Shown: in pieces, positions 25,013-33,086 of the stretch | Position numbering within the stretch: position 1 is the first letter of the stretch | Layout of the letters: each line of letters starts with the position of its first letter | NCBI GenBank assembly: GCA_002306075.1 | Contig: DBRW01000075.1 | Span: 1 to 54,084 of the forward strand | DNA: 54,084 bases | Direction of reading: 5' to 3' | Source of the DNA: Synergistaceae bacterium UBA1358 | Lineage (GTDB): Bacteria; Synergistota; Synergistia; Synergistales; Synergistaceae | The notes under the pieces: model-generated | Told to the model about the DNA's origin: nothing | Databases searched by the model: none | What the model saw: the letters and a program-made list of their open reading frames with translations, nothing else | Translations under genes and position numbers: made by a program

Positions 25013-25493
25013 GAAAAACCGAGTTCTGCTCTCACTTGGATCAAACACAGGAAACAGGCTCCTGATGCTGACAAAAGCACAGGAAGAACTTGAGCGGAGA
25101 GGTTTTTGCATTACTTCAAGAAGCAGGATATGGGAGACTGCCCCATGGGGACTGACAGAACAGCCCAGATTCCTCAATATGTGCATAAGCGCGGAGACCG
25201 AACTCTCTCCGGAAGAAATGCTCGTGACCGTAAAAAAAATCGAAGTGCTGCTTGGACGCACGAAAAATATAAAATGGGGACCGCGTGAGATCGATATCGA
25301 CATCATAGCTATCGAAGGATTCGTGATCGACAGACCCGAATTTAAAGTGCCCCACAGCCACATGCATGAGAGGGCATTCGTCCTGGTCCCCCTCAGAGAG
25401 ATAGCCCCCTGCTTCAGGCATCCGGTGACTGGAATGACCCCGGACGAGATGCTGTCTCTCCTTCCGGAAGAAAAGATGGAGTGGATAATCTAA
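25005..25493 (+). CDS. folK: 2-amino-4-hydroxy-6-hydroxymethyldihydropteridine pyrophosphokinase
   Basis: FolK makes the pyrophosphorylated pterin used by FolP. The 162-residue protein has the family motifs LLSLGSNTGNR at the N-terminus, IWETAPWGLTEQPRFLNM, LGRTKNIKWGPREIDIDII and the HSHMHERAFVLVPL motif. It overlaps folP by eight bases and is followed with no gap by the next gene, so the four-gene unit is probably one transcript. No folE, folB or folC is present in the window. Confidence 0.95.
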   Translation: MSEKNRVLLSLGSNTGNRLLMLTKAQEELERRGFCITSRSRIWETAPWGLTEQPRFLNMCISAETELSPEEMLVTVKKIEVLLGRTKNIKWGPREIDIDIIAIEGFVIDRPEFKVPHSHMHERAFVLVPLREIAPCFRHPVTGMTPDEMLSLLPEEKMEWII

Positions 25494-26309
25494 ATGGACA
25501 ATATTCAGGAAACCCTTCCACACAAAAGAAAAAAACTTGCTCACGCATCCCCTTCCGGGCTTTTGATATGGGCAATGCCCGTGGCAGCACTGCTGCTGGC
25601 GCTGATCATATTCGTGATGCCCGGCAACGAGATACCGGAAAGAGGGTCGAATCTAAGGGCCCTCAGAGTGGGAAATTTCCCCATCGTACTGATCCTTGAA
25701 CAGGACAGGGGAGAGGTAACTTCAGGATGGCTGCGGACGCCCGCAGGGACGAGGCAGATAGAGCAGCTTGAAGGGCTCTCCTTCGTGTCGGACAGCGTAT
25801 TCCTGACCAAGGTAGACCAGGATGACAGGGAAGACCTCCTCTGGCGGACATCCTTTACAAACTTCGAGGGTACGGGGGTCCACCTGTGGATCGGAGTTAC
25901 GACATGGTCGCCCAAAGCCCATATAATTCTGACACCGTATGAATATACGAGATGGGATGCTGTCCCCGCAAAGCTCGTTGTACCGAAGGGAACGGCCGTA
26001 TATGTCTCGCCTGCGGTCCCGATGTACGGCAAGTCGGATCCCCTAAGGGGACGCGACAGCTATTCTTTCGTATATACGATGAGGATGACACCTGAAGGAC
26101 CGGCTTTTGTCCCTGTCCCGGACGTCTACAGACAGCTCTCTATACTCCTGAGGGCGGGGATACAGGGAGAGTTCACACCATCAAAGAGACTTGCTTACGT
26201 AAGGATGCTCAACGAGTTCAACAGTCTTGCGGAGGGAAAACCCCCGAAGGCAGAGACTCTGCTGAACTTCCGATCCGAAAAAGTCGCCGTACTCAGCTGG
26301 AAAAGGTGA
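25494..26309 (+). CDS. Membrane-anchored protein of unknown function
   Basis: I do not recognise this 271-residue protein. A lysine-rich N-terminus is followed by one transmembrane segment (about residues 23-42, LLIWAMPVAALLLALIIFVM). The remaining 230 residues, probably outside the membrane, are rich in beta-type sequence and contain repeated Trp/Tyr/Pro (TWSPKAHIILTPYEYTRWD). It has no cysteine and no visible catalytic motif. ATG begins directly after the folK TAA, so it is translated from the folate transcript; whether it has a role in folate metabolism cannot be said. Confidence 0.75.
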   Translation: MDNIQETLPHKRKKLAHASPSGLLIWAMPVAALLLALIIFVMPGNEIPERGSNLRALRVGNFPIVLILEQDRGEVTSGWLRTPAGTRQIEQLEGLSFVSDSVFLTKVDQDDREDLLWRTSFTNFEGTGVHLWIGVTTWSPKAHIILTPYEYTRWDAVPAKLVVPKGTAVYVSPAVPMYGKSDPLRGRDSYSFVYTMRMTPEGPAFVPVPDVYRQLSILLRAGIQGEFTPSKRLAYVRMLNEFNSLAEGKPPKAETLLNFRSEKVAVLSWKR

Positions 26310-26382
26310 TCCGGGTTCCCGAAGATCAGCGCCGCTGTTTCGTGAACCTGTGCAGTTGTATTTCTTCAGGCCGTGATCCAAC

Positions 26383-26886
26383 TCATTTCTTTATCTTTAT
26401 GTCCGCTTTTTCTCCTCCGGTTATCCTCAGCAGCTCTGCGGGAGAGATGGGGAAAAATGCATGGTCCGTGCCTGCGGCGGCCCAGACTTCGGAGTAATTG
26501 AAAAGATCCTCGTCCAGTAATGACCTCGGCTGTTCGGGATAGCCTACCGGAGGTACGCCTCCCGGCCTGAACCCGGACCATTCACAGCATTCCTCGGGAT
26601 TTGCGAAGGACACATGGGAAGCTCCGAGTATTTTTTTTATCTTTTTGGTATCGACCCTGTTGACCCCTGACATCAGGGCCAGCGCAAAATATTCTCCCCT
26701 GTTGACCCTCAGGAGTATGCTTTTCAGTATCTCCTCTTCGGGCGCCCCGACGGCTGATGCCGCATCGGAGACCGTGAATATCGTCTCTTCAGTGTGGAAT
26801 ATCCTGCCGTTGAAACCCGAATTTGAAAGAAAGCTGCTCACTGCTTCCACAGGATCGAAATCATTTTTTGACCTATCGATGGACAA
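26383..26886 (-). CDS. YbaK/ProX-type aminoacyl-tRNA deacylase
   Basis: This protein has a single YbaK domain (167 residues) of the kind that hydrolyses mischarged Cys- or Ala-tRNA(Pro). Characteristic stretches are ILKSILLRVNRGEYFALALMSG, VDTKKIKKILGASHVSFANPEE and GGVPPVGYP, the last being the active-site loop. It converges on the unknown membrane protein gene at 26309. No convincing terminator was found in the 73-base gap. Confidence 0.88.
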   Translation of the reverse strand: MSIDRSKNDFDPVEAVSSFLSNSGFNGRIFHTEETIFTVSDAASAVGAPEEEILKSILLRVNRGEYFALALMSGVNRVDTKKIKKILGASHVSFANPEECCEWSGFRPGGVPPVGYPEQPRSLLDEDLFNYSEVWAAAGTDHAFFPISPAELLRITGGEKADIKIKK

Positions 26887-26923
26887 TTTTTACCGACCTC
26901 TCTTTTGCTGATGATGCCATATC

Positions 26924-27922
26924 TCACATGTCTGATTTTTTATGTCCCGGCACGGATGCCAGCTTCTCCACGGGCATTGGGCCCTCTGACATCAAAACGG
27001 ATATAGGCGGCCCGCTCTTTTCACCGGATAACATCTTATACATCTCATGGTTTTCAAGTACCGACCTGACATATTCCCTCGTTTCCGGGTAAGGGATCTC
27101 CTCTATCCACTCGACCCAGTCATCTGCATAGAGGGTGTTCCACCTCGTCACGGGCATCATCCCGGCGTTGTATGCGGCGATCGCCCTGGGAAGTTCACCG
27201 CTGAAAATCCGGGACAGCCTCGCAAAATAGCTTGCTCCAAGGAGTATGTTGTTTCCGGGGTCTTTGATATCCGAACCTGTCGTTTCCATTTTCAGAGAAC
27301 GGCTCTCATCCTTTGCCGTAGTAGGCATGATCTGCATAAGCCCCTGTGCCCCGGACCTGCTTACCGCGTTTTTCCTGAATTTGCTCTCCTGTCTCATCAC
27401 CGACAATATCATCGATTCCGATACTCCGGTCCGGGCTGCTGCCGCAGAGACCTCTTTCTTCCACGGATTGGGATAGAAAAGGCTCTCTGCCTTGCTCCTG
27501 CACGCATCGCCCAATGATCCGGCCCCTCCGTCGCTGAAGATCAAAAATGTATAAAAGTCAAAGGGATATCTTTTCGCAAGCTTTGTCTTAAGCAAACAAG
27601 CCTCCTCTTCACGGCCCAGTTTCTCCATTGCCCTTATCTTCCAGTATTCTATCCTTGACGGCCTCGCGCTGAAGTTCGCCGATATCCCTATATCGGACCA
27701 TACCTCCAGCGCTGCCTCGGGGTCATCGTTTTTCCAGGCAAGCCATCCTTCTGCCCATTTTTGATAAACATGCTGTCTGCAGTGATCTGCCACGACAGGA
27801 AGGGATATTGCTGCCGAAACTGAAAAAAGGGCTGCCAATGCAAGTATCAGGCGCTTGCGGGAGACGATGGATTGAGTTAATGTAGAGAGGCACATTTTGA
27901 ATGCGGAGGTAATATATTGCAT
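26924..27922 (-). CDS. Lytic transglycosylase (Slt-like, SLT domain at C-terminus)
   Basis: This exported murein lyase cleaves peptidoglycan to 1,6-anhydro products. A hydrophobic signal or anchor segment (RLILALAALFSVSAAISLPVVA) is followed by a helical, TPR-like region. The catalytic SLT domain reads MILSVMRQESKFRKNAVSRSGAQGLMQIMP, with the catalytic glutamate in RQESKF, and IAAYNAG. ATG at 27922 has AGGGTGG upstream (332 residues). An in-frame ATG at 27895 gives a neater signal peptide but no ribosome site. With the first start, the gene overlaps the divergent citG start by six bases. Confidence 0.88.
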   Translation of the reverse strand: MQYITSAFKMCLSTLTQSIVSRKRLILALAALFSVSAAISLPVVADHCRQHVYQKWAEGWLAWKNDDPEAALEVWSDIGISANFSARPSRIEYWKIRAMEKLGREEEACLLKTKLAKRYPFDFYTFLIFSDGGAGSLGDACRSKAESLFYPNPWKKEVSAAAARTGVSESMILSVMRQESKFRKNAVSRSGAQGLMQIMPTTAKDESRSLKMETTGSDIKDPGNNILLGASYFARLSRIFSGELPRAIAAYNAGMMPVTRWNTLYADDWVEWIEEIPYPETREYVRSVLENHEMYKMLSGEKSGPPISVLMSEGPMPVEKLASVPGHKKSDM

Positions 27923-28858
27923 AGATCCGGGCCACCCTTTGATAATTATACATACACTGAAAGTATCCTTCACTTCAACAGACAAGTCAAGCATCTTCCC
28001 CCTGAAGCTCTATGGAGGGCGGCTTCTGAAGCAGTCATAGAAGAGATAGTCACGGCACCCAAGCCGGGCCTGGTGGATCCACTAGGACCCGGCTGCCACA
28101 CCGATATGGACTGGCACACTTTCATCAGGAGCGCCCAGGCCATAGCACCCTTCTGGGAGTACCAGGCAATGACCGGACTTTCGGGGATAGGGCCTTCCGA
28201 TGCACTGAAGCATCTCAGGTACATAGGAGTCGAAATGGAGAGGAAGATGTTTGCGGCAACTTCGGGCATCAATACCCACAAGGGACTTATTTTCCTCCTC
28301 TCGCTGCTTTTGTATGGGGCAGGCTACTCGATCTATTCAAAAACAGAACTTACACCGGAAAATATCGCAGCCAATGCCTCAGCTCCGGTCAAGGGCCTTG
28401 TATCGAAAGAGCTGGGGCAGCTTGCCGAAAAAAAACCTTCCGACAGACTGACAAACTGCGAAAGGCTGTTCCTTATGCACGGGATAACGGGCGCAAGAGG
28501 AGAGGCAGAGAGAGGTTTCCCTTCAGTCATCGAATGCGGGCTCCCGGAACTCAAACGGCTTTATGCGGCGGGGGCATCGGCCAACAGCGCACATGTGGGG
28601 GCGCTTCTGTACATAATGGCCAGAAACGAAGACAGCAATGTCATACATCGCGGGGGCTATGATTTCTGGCAGAATGAATACAAAGAGATGGTCAACGAGA
28701 CGATAGAAAAATTCGATCCGCTTTCAGAAGATTTTCGTCCCATAGAGGAACTGGAAAAAAAATTCATTAAAAAGAAGATAAGCCCGGGCGGAGCGGCAGA
28801 TCTTCTTTCATGCAGCATCTTCCTGCACACGATAACTAAACCTGCTTGTCAACAATAA
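27917..28858 (+). CDS. citG: Triphosphoribosyl-dephospho-CoA synthase (CitG family)
   Basis: CitG makes the precursor of the prosthetic group of citrate lyase and related acyl carrier proteins (MdcB in malonate decarboxylase). Family motifs are clear: APKPGLVDPLGPG, SGINTHKGLIFLLSLLLYGAG, TGARGEAERGFP, NSAHVGALLYIMA and the closing SPGGAADLLS. TTG at 27917 with GGAGGT six bases upstream is the only in-frame start with a ribosome site (313 residues). No citrate lyase, malonate decarboxylase or CitX gene is nearby, so the acceptor protein must be encoded elsewhere. Confidence 0.88.
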   Translation: MHRSGPPFDNYTYTESILHFNRQVKHLPPEALWRAASEAVIEEIVTAPKPGLVDPLGPGCHTDMDWHTFIRSAQAIAPFWEYQAMTGLSGIGPSDALKHLRYIGVEMERKMFAATSGINTHKGLIFLLSLLLYGAGYSIYSKTELTPENIAANASAPVKGLVSKELGQLAEKKPSDRLTNCERLFLMHGITGARGEAERGFPSVIECGLPELKRLYAAGASANSAHVGALLYIMARNEDSNVIHRGGYDFWQNEYKEMVNETIEKFDPLSEDFRPIEELEKKFIKKKISPGGAADLLSCSIFLHTITKPACQQ

Positions 28859-28877
28859 AAAAATGTTGTATTCTTTA

Positions 28878-28894
28878 TTTGCACATAATGTAAA
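28878..28894. promoter_or_regulatory. Candidate operator of the XRE regulator
   Basis: TTTGCA, five bases, TGTAAA is a near-perfect inverted repeat 18 bases before the start of the XRE regulator gene, overlapping an AT-rich promoter-like stretch. Autoregulation would be usual for such proteins (inference). Confidence 0.4.
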
Positions 28895-28911
28895 GAAAGG
28901 GTGGATATTTG

Positions 28912-29277
28912 ATGAGTCTTGGCAACAGGATTAAAACATTGCGCAAGGCACAGAACCTGACACAGCAGAAGCTTGCGGACAAGGTCGATGTGAGCAGGAT
29001 ATACGTTCAGGCGCTCGAGAGCAACAGGAGACTGCCTTCCATGAAGCTTCTGCAGAGGCTTGCACCCGCTCTCAACGTAGATGTCACAGATCTCCTCATG
29101 GATTTCACCTCCCCCGACAACCCAGGAAGAGTCCAGCTGGAGTCGATGCTCGACAATGGCGAACTTGAGATCTGGTACCGCAGCAAAAAACTCACCGACA
29201 AGGAACTCAGGAGAGTATACCGTCTCATAGAAGCTGCCCTTGACGACTGGGAAGAAGAGGATGAGTCCGGAAAATAA
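28912..29277 (+). CDS. XRE-family helix-turn-helix regulator
   Basis: The first 65 residues form a Cro/CI-type HTH domain (LGNRIKTLRKAQNLTQQKLA, then VSRIYVQALESNRRLPSMKLLQRLAPAL). The remaining 55 form an acidic, helical tail (ELRRVYRLIEAALDDWEEEDE) that could mediate dimerisation. ATG at 28912 has AGGGTGG seven bases upstream (121 residues). The end overlaps the metallopeptidase gene by 17 bases, the standard pairing in which an ImmA/IrrE-type peptidase cleaves its partner regulator. Confidence 0.9.
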   Translation: MSLGNRIKTLRKAQNLTQQKLADKVDVSRIYVQALESNRRLPSMKLLQRLAPALNVDVTDLLMDFTSPDNPGRVQLESMLDNGELEIWYRSKKLTDKELRRVYRLIEAALDDWEEEDESGK

Positions 29278-29698
29278 TCAGGAGACCGAAGCCTTCTCAG
29301 AGACTCTCCCCCAGCCCCCTGATGTGATCCCTCAGTGGGCTGTCCAGGAAAGCAGGGAATGGCAAAGGCTGAGCGAATTCAACATACTGGCAAAGGCAGA
29401 AGAGATAACGGGACTTTCGCTCGAACTTATGTTTGAGCAGCTTCCCGACGGTGTATGGGGCATACACATAGTGCGCGGGAAAAGAGGAAGGATCTACATC
29501 AATGCCTCTCTGCCTTTGATATGGAGAAGATTCGCCATATTCCACGAGACATATCACCTGCTGAACCACAGGAAAGGACACCGTTTCTGGACTCACACAT
29601 TCGTGTCGATGGAAAGCTTTGAAAACAGGGCGGACACGTTCGCCTGGGCTGCGATCTGGCCTGAATGGAGCGAGGGGGATTATAGGGATTGGGCATGA
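29261..29698 (+). CDS. ImmA/IrrE-type metallopeptidase (DUF955-like)
   Basis: This 145-residue protein has a zinc peptidase motif H95-E-T-Y-H99 (IFHETYHLLNHRKGH) preceded by GRIYINASLPLIWRRFAIFHE, the layout of ImmA/IrrE proteins. A further glutamate or aspartate ligand may be in the ENRADTFAWAAI helix, which matches the E-x-x-A-x-x-F-A pattern of the family. I take ATG at 29261, inside the end of the XRE gene. It is predicted to cleave or inactivate the XRE partner on a signal (inference). The following radical SAM gene overlaps its stop by four bases. Confidence 0.85.
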   Translation: MSPENNQETEAFSETLPQPPDVIPQWAVQESREWQRLSEFNILAKAEEITGLSLELMFEQLPDGVWGIHIVRGKRGRIYINASLPLIWRRFAIFHETYHLLNHRKGHRFWTHTFVSMESFENRADTFAWAAIWPEWSEGDYRDWA

Positions 29699-30672
29699 AC
29701 GGTCCTATGAAGAAGCTGCCATTTTTTTTGCCTTTCGGAGGATGCAGGGGAAGATGCGTCTACTGCAGCCAGGCAGTTATAACAGGCGTTGACGAGATCC
29801 CCTCGCCCGAACACGTATCCTCGGTCCTGAGGGAACTGGACGGGCCGCGGGAAGTTTGTTTTTTTGGCGGATCATTCTGCAGGTTCGGCAGATCTGCGAT
29901 AAAGGAGTATCTTGATTCCGTCGTCAACAACGCGCCGGAAGGAAGCAGGATACGATTCTCGACATACCCGGGCGATCTGAGCGATCGATCCGTGAGGGAT
30001 CTCATCAGGAAATACCCCATTGCCTGTATCGAACTTGGCATACCTTCGCTTGACCCTGCGGTCCTCTCTCTTTGCAAGAGGGATGCCGACCCGGGGATCA
30101 TCCTTGCCGATATAAAGACAATAATGGATGAGTCTCTGCCTCTGGGAGTCCAGATAATGATCGGACTGCCCGGACAGACGATGGAGAGCAGTCTGTCAGA
30201 CATAAGAAAACTGGCAGAGTCAAAAGGACCTCTTTCATGGGATCTCAGGATCTACCCCTGCCTGGTGATTGAGGGGACGGAACTGGAGTCGATGATGAGA
30301 GAAGGAAGGTACTCTCCGCTTAAGCTGGACCAGGCCATTGAATGGGGGGGAGCAGTTTTGGGATCCGCCCTTTCGCTGGGGTTCAACCCGATCAGGATAG
30401 GGCTTCAGGAATCCGAACTGCTCACTTCAAAGGTAAGGGGCGGACCGCATCATCCTGCGCTGGGAGAAATGATAGCGTCGGAGGCTCTTGTAAGGAAGCT
30501 TATAAAAAACAGCCGGACCGGTCCATGGGTCGTCCCATACGAGCACCTTTCAAAATTTACAGGACACGGCTGCTTCGGACTGCGGCGTCTGGCCGAATTT
30601 GCAGGCTCGACCGCGGATATCGTATCAGACAAACTTTCATTCTTCCCGCCCGTATCAACAAAGATAATCTGA
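29695..30672 (+). CDS. Radical SAM protein (Elp3/HemN-like core), function unknown
   Basis: The cluster motif is near the N-terminus: C17, C21, C24 (GGCRGRCVYCSQ). It is followed by CFFGGSFCRFG (the GGE-like SAM loop), IELGIPSLDPAVL and GVQIMIGLPGQTMESS, all typical of Elp3/MiaB-like radical SAM barrels. No B12-binding or TRAM domain is evident in 325 residues. ATG at 29695 overlaps the peptidase TGA as ATGA, so it is translationally coupled to the XRE/ImmA pair, an uncommon partner. The substrate is unknown. Confidence 0.82.
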   Translation: MNGPMKKLPFFLPFGGCRGRCVYCSQAVITGVDEIPSPEHVSSVLRELDGPREVCFFGGSFCRFGRSAIKEYLDSVVNNAPEGSRIRFSTYPGDLSDRSVRDLIRKYPIACIELGIPSLDPAVLSLCKRDADPGIILADIKTIMDESLPLGVQIMIGLPGQTMESSLSDIRKLAESKGPLSWDLRIYPCLVIEGTELESMMREGRYSPLKLDQAIEWGGAVLGSALSLGFNPIRIGLQESELLTSKVRGGPHHPALGEMIASEALVRKLIKNSRTGPWVVPYEHLSKFTGHGCFGLRRLAEFAGSTADIVSDKLSFFPPVSTKII

Positions 30673-30719
30673 CGGCCTGTCTTCATAAACCTGCGCGGAA
30701 TGATCGTTGATTGCAGGAA

Positions 30720-30749
30720 TTGCGCTGTCTGGGGCGCTGCATATGTAAT
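30720..30749 (+). promoter_or_regulatory. Candidate promoter of the flavin oxidoreductase gene
   Basis: TTGCGC (30720-30725) and TGTAAT (30744-30749) are separated by 18 bp and lie 38 bases before the start codon. The match is moderate. Confidence 0.35.
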
Positions 30750-30786
30750 AGATTATTGACCAGTCATCATGAAAGGACAGTTGTAA

Positions 30787-31941
30787 ATGAACAATATAGA
30801 ATCTATCCGTTCCTTGTTTTATAAATTCGAAAGACCGCCGTTCAAGGCAAAGAACCGGTTCGTCCGTTCCGCCACCTGGCTTGGCGGCGCAGATGACGAG
30901 ACCGGGGAACTTTCCGTGGCTGAGATCAAACGTCATTCCGAGATCGCAGCAGGCGGTGCTGGCACACTGATCACCGGCCTGGCCTACATAAGCAAAGAGG
31001 GGAAATCTTTTAAAAGAGAGTGGGGGCTCCATTCCGACGAAAGGATAAACGACGTCACCATGCTCTCTGAAGAGGTCCACAAGTATGGTTCCAACCTTAT
31101 CGTGCAGTTATGCCACGGCGGCGGACAGCGCGACGCATCTCTTGCCGGGGAAACTGTGTCTTTCTCTCCGTCAGGCGGCATCCACCCCATGTGTGATTTC
31201 GAGACGCGCCCCTTGTCCTCAGATGATATAAGAAAGGTAGCATCAGATTTCGCAGCTGCGGCACTGAGAGCCAAAAAGGGCGGGGCGGACGGCGTTGAGA
31301 TACACGGCGGACATGGGTTCCTTCTTACCCAATTCCTCTCTCCGTCCATAAATAAAAGGGATGACATATACGGCGGCACTTTCGAAAACAGGTCAAGGAT
31401 CTTCCGCGAGATCCTTGATGAGGTGAGAGCCGCTGTCGGTCCGGATTTCAGTGTCTGGTTCAAGATAAGCATGGCAGAAGGCACCGAGGGCGGATACGGG
31501 GCAAAAGAAGGAACAGCCCTTTCAGAAACTCTGCTGGAGAGAGGAGCCGACGGGATCGACGTTTCCTGCGGCACTAGCTACGCCGGAGCACTTAACTCGC
31601 CCGCGGTCCTAGGAGTCTCCGCGGGAGAGTCCGAAGCCCCGTTCAGAGAATATTCAAAAGAGATAAAAAAATATGCCTCGGATAAGCAGCTTGTCATCCT
31701 GACAGGCGGACTCAGAAGCCTTCCGGTCATGGCCGGACTCATCGAGGACGGCGTCTGCGATCTCCTTGCCATGAGCAGGCCTTTTATAGCCGAGCCTGAT
31801 CTGATCAACAGGTGGATCGAGGAAGACAGCAGACCGACAGCCTGTATTTCCTGCAACGCCTGTTTCAAGACGGCTAAATTCGGACTTATTGACTGCCCGA
31901 TCCTCAGGGACAGGAACGAAGGCAACTGGGACCCTCTATGA
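30787..31941 (+). CDS. NADH:flavin oxidoreductase (old yellow enzyme family)
   Basis: This 384-residue protein is an FMN-binding TIM barrel. It shows KNRFVRSATWLGGADDETG (N-terminal family motif), IVQLCHGGGQ, GADGVEIHGGHGFLLTQFLSPSINKRDDIYGGTFENRSRI and CDLLAMSRPFIAEPDL. A C-terminal cysteine cluster (CISCNACFKTA) resembles the iron-sulfur ligands of 2,4-dienoyl-CoA reductase-type members, but the second flavin domain is absent. AAAGGAC precedes ATG. A short-chain enoyl or enone reductase role is likely; the substrate is unknown. An RpiR-type regulator follows in the same orientation with its own promoter. Confidence 0.9.
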   Translation: MNNIESIRSLFYKFERPPFKAKNRFVRSATWLGGADDETGELSVAEIKRHSEIAAGGAGTLITGLAYISKEGKSFKREWGLHSDERINDVTMLSEEVHKYGSNLIVQLCHGGGQRDASLAGETVSFSPSGGIHPMCDFETRPLSSDDIRKVASDFAAAALRAKKGGADGVEIHGGHGFLLTQFLSPSINKRDDIYGGTFENRSRIFREILDEVRAAVGPDFSVWFKISMAEGTEGGYGAKEGTALSETLLERGADGIDVSCGTSYAGALNSPAVLGVSAGESEAPFREYSKEIKKYASDKQLVILTGGLRSLPVMAGLIEDGVCDLLAMSRPFIAEPDLINRWIEEDSRPTACISCNACFKTAKFGLIDCPILRDRNEGNWDPL

Positions 31942-32060
31942 TACAAGGCACATACTGCCGCGTAATATATCCAGGCGCGTTCGTCCGGCTTCCGGATCGA
32001 TGGAAGACAATATTATTTAAGTATTTTCACTGAACTTATCAAAGCAAAAGTTGACTGATG

Positions 32061-32089
32061 TTGACAGCCACCCTTTGCGAGGCTAGAAT
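32061..32089 (+). promoter_or_regulatory. Promoter of the RpiR-type regulator
   Basis: TTGACA (32061-32066), 17 bp and TAGAAT (32084-32089) form a near-consensus promoter about 60 bases before the start codon. Confidence 0.8.
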
Positions 32090-32149
32090 TGTATCAAAGT
32101 TCAAAAATACATTTTATTGTTGACCAATATAATTAGGGAGTGTATCCAG

Positions 32150-33016
32150 ATGGACAGCACACAGCTTCAGAACCTTCTCATGGAAAGGGCACACACGATG
32201 CCCAACAAAGCAAGGCGCGTGGCCGAGTATCTTCTTGCCAATATGCGCGAGGCATCCTTCCGCTCGATCGGAGACATCGCGGAGGAACTCAAAGTTTCCA
32301 AAGCACAGCTGGTACGTGTAGCTCAGATGCTTGGCTTTTCGGGTTATTCCGAACTTAAGACCTGCCTGCAAAAGGCTATACTGGAACAGATAAACCCCGC
32401 GGCACTGCTTGCAAGGGCGGTCAACAGCAGCGGAAGTTTCCCCGAGAGCCTTTACAGGGCCGAACATGCCAACCTTGATGACACGATGGCCCAGCTCTCA
32501 CCAGAAGACACGGAAAAGTTCTGCGAACTTGTAAGCTCGGCAAATACTGTCTACTGCATAGGATGGGGGATATCCTCCCTCGTAGTTGAGCTGCTCCAGA
32601 TGCGCCTTTCGGTCATGGGAAGAAAAGCCGTCTTTGTACACAGAGGCAGCCTTTCAATGTGGGAACAGGCCAGGTGCATAGGAGAGGGCGACCTCGTGGT
32701 GGTATGCGAACTGCCTAGCTATGCCGTCGAAGTAACTGAAGCTGTTGAGATGGCTCATAAGAACGGCGCAAAGGTCGTTACCATAACGGACAGCGCAGCA
32801 GCTCCCGTCTGCAGGAACGCGGATCTCTCGTTCTTTGTATCCGCAAACAGCCCGACTTTCGGAAGCAGCATCATCGGCCCGCTGTTTTTGACCCATGTTC
32901 TTGCCTCAGCTCTGGCAATAACGCTTGAGTCAGATGCAAAAAGACACCTCGAAGAACAGGCCGAATTCCTCCATGATGAAAGGATCTTCCACCCGATATT
33001 CGGCCTCAGGTATTAA
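32150..33016 (+). CDS. MurR/RpiR-family transcriptional regulator
   Basis: This 288-residue protein has an N-terminal RpiR helix-turn-helix (PNKARRVAEYLLANMREASFRSI, KVSKAQLVRVAQMLGFSGYSELK) and a C-terminal SIS sugar-phosphate-binding domain (VYCIGWGISSLVVELLQMRL; GDLVVVCELPSYAVEVTEAVEMA). ATG at 32150 follows AGGGAG at a nine-base spacing; the frame extends 11 codons upstream without a ribosome site. RpiR proteins usually respond to a sugar phosphate, but no sugar gene is adjacent. The target may be the flavoprotein upstream, or genes elsewhere. Confidence 0.88.
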   Translation: MDSTQLQNLLMERAHTMPNKARRVAEYLLANMREASFRSIGDIAEELKVSKAQLVRVAQMLGFSGYSELKTCLQKAILEQINPAALLARAVNSSGSFPESLYRAEHANLDDTMAQLSPEDTEKFCELVSSANTVYCIGWGISSLVVELLQMRLSVMGRKAVFVHRGSLSMWEQARCIGEGDLVVVCELPSYAVEVTEAVEMAHKNGAKVVTITDSAAAPVCRNADLSFFVSANSPTFGSSIIGPLFLTHVLASALAITLESDAKRHLEEQAEFLHDERIFHPIFGLRY

Positions 33017-33050
33017 CGCCAAAGATCGGTCAGGGATCTATAAGCAGATA

Positions 33051-33086
33051 ATAAAGAGGGTCGCTTTAATGCGCCCCTCTTTTTAT
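33051..33086. terminator. Bidirectional terminator between rpiR-like and hicB-like genes
   Basis: AAAGAGGG and CCCTCTTT pair around a TCGC..GCGC inner segment, with a T run on the plus strand (CTCTTTTTAT) and TTTATTAT on the minus strand. It serves the two convergent genes. Confidence 0.85.

Noticed and set aside
28912..29698. Prophage or integrative element boundary at the XRE/ImmA pair
   Set aside because: No integrase, tRNA-type attachment site, direct repeats or phage genes nearby, and base composition looks like the neighbours.
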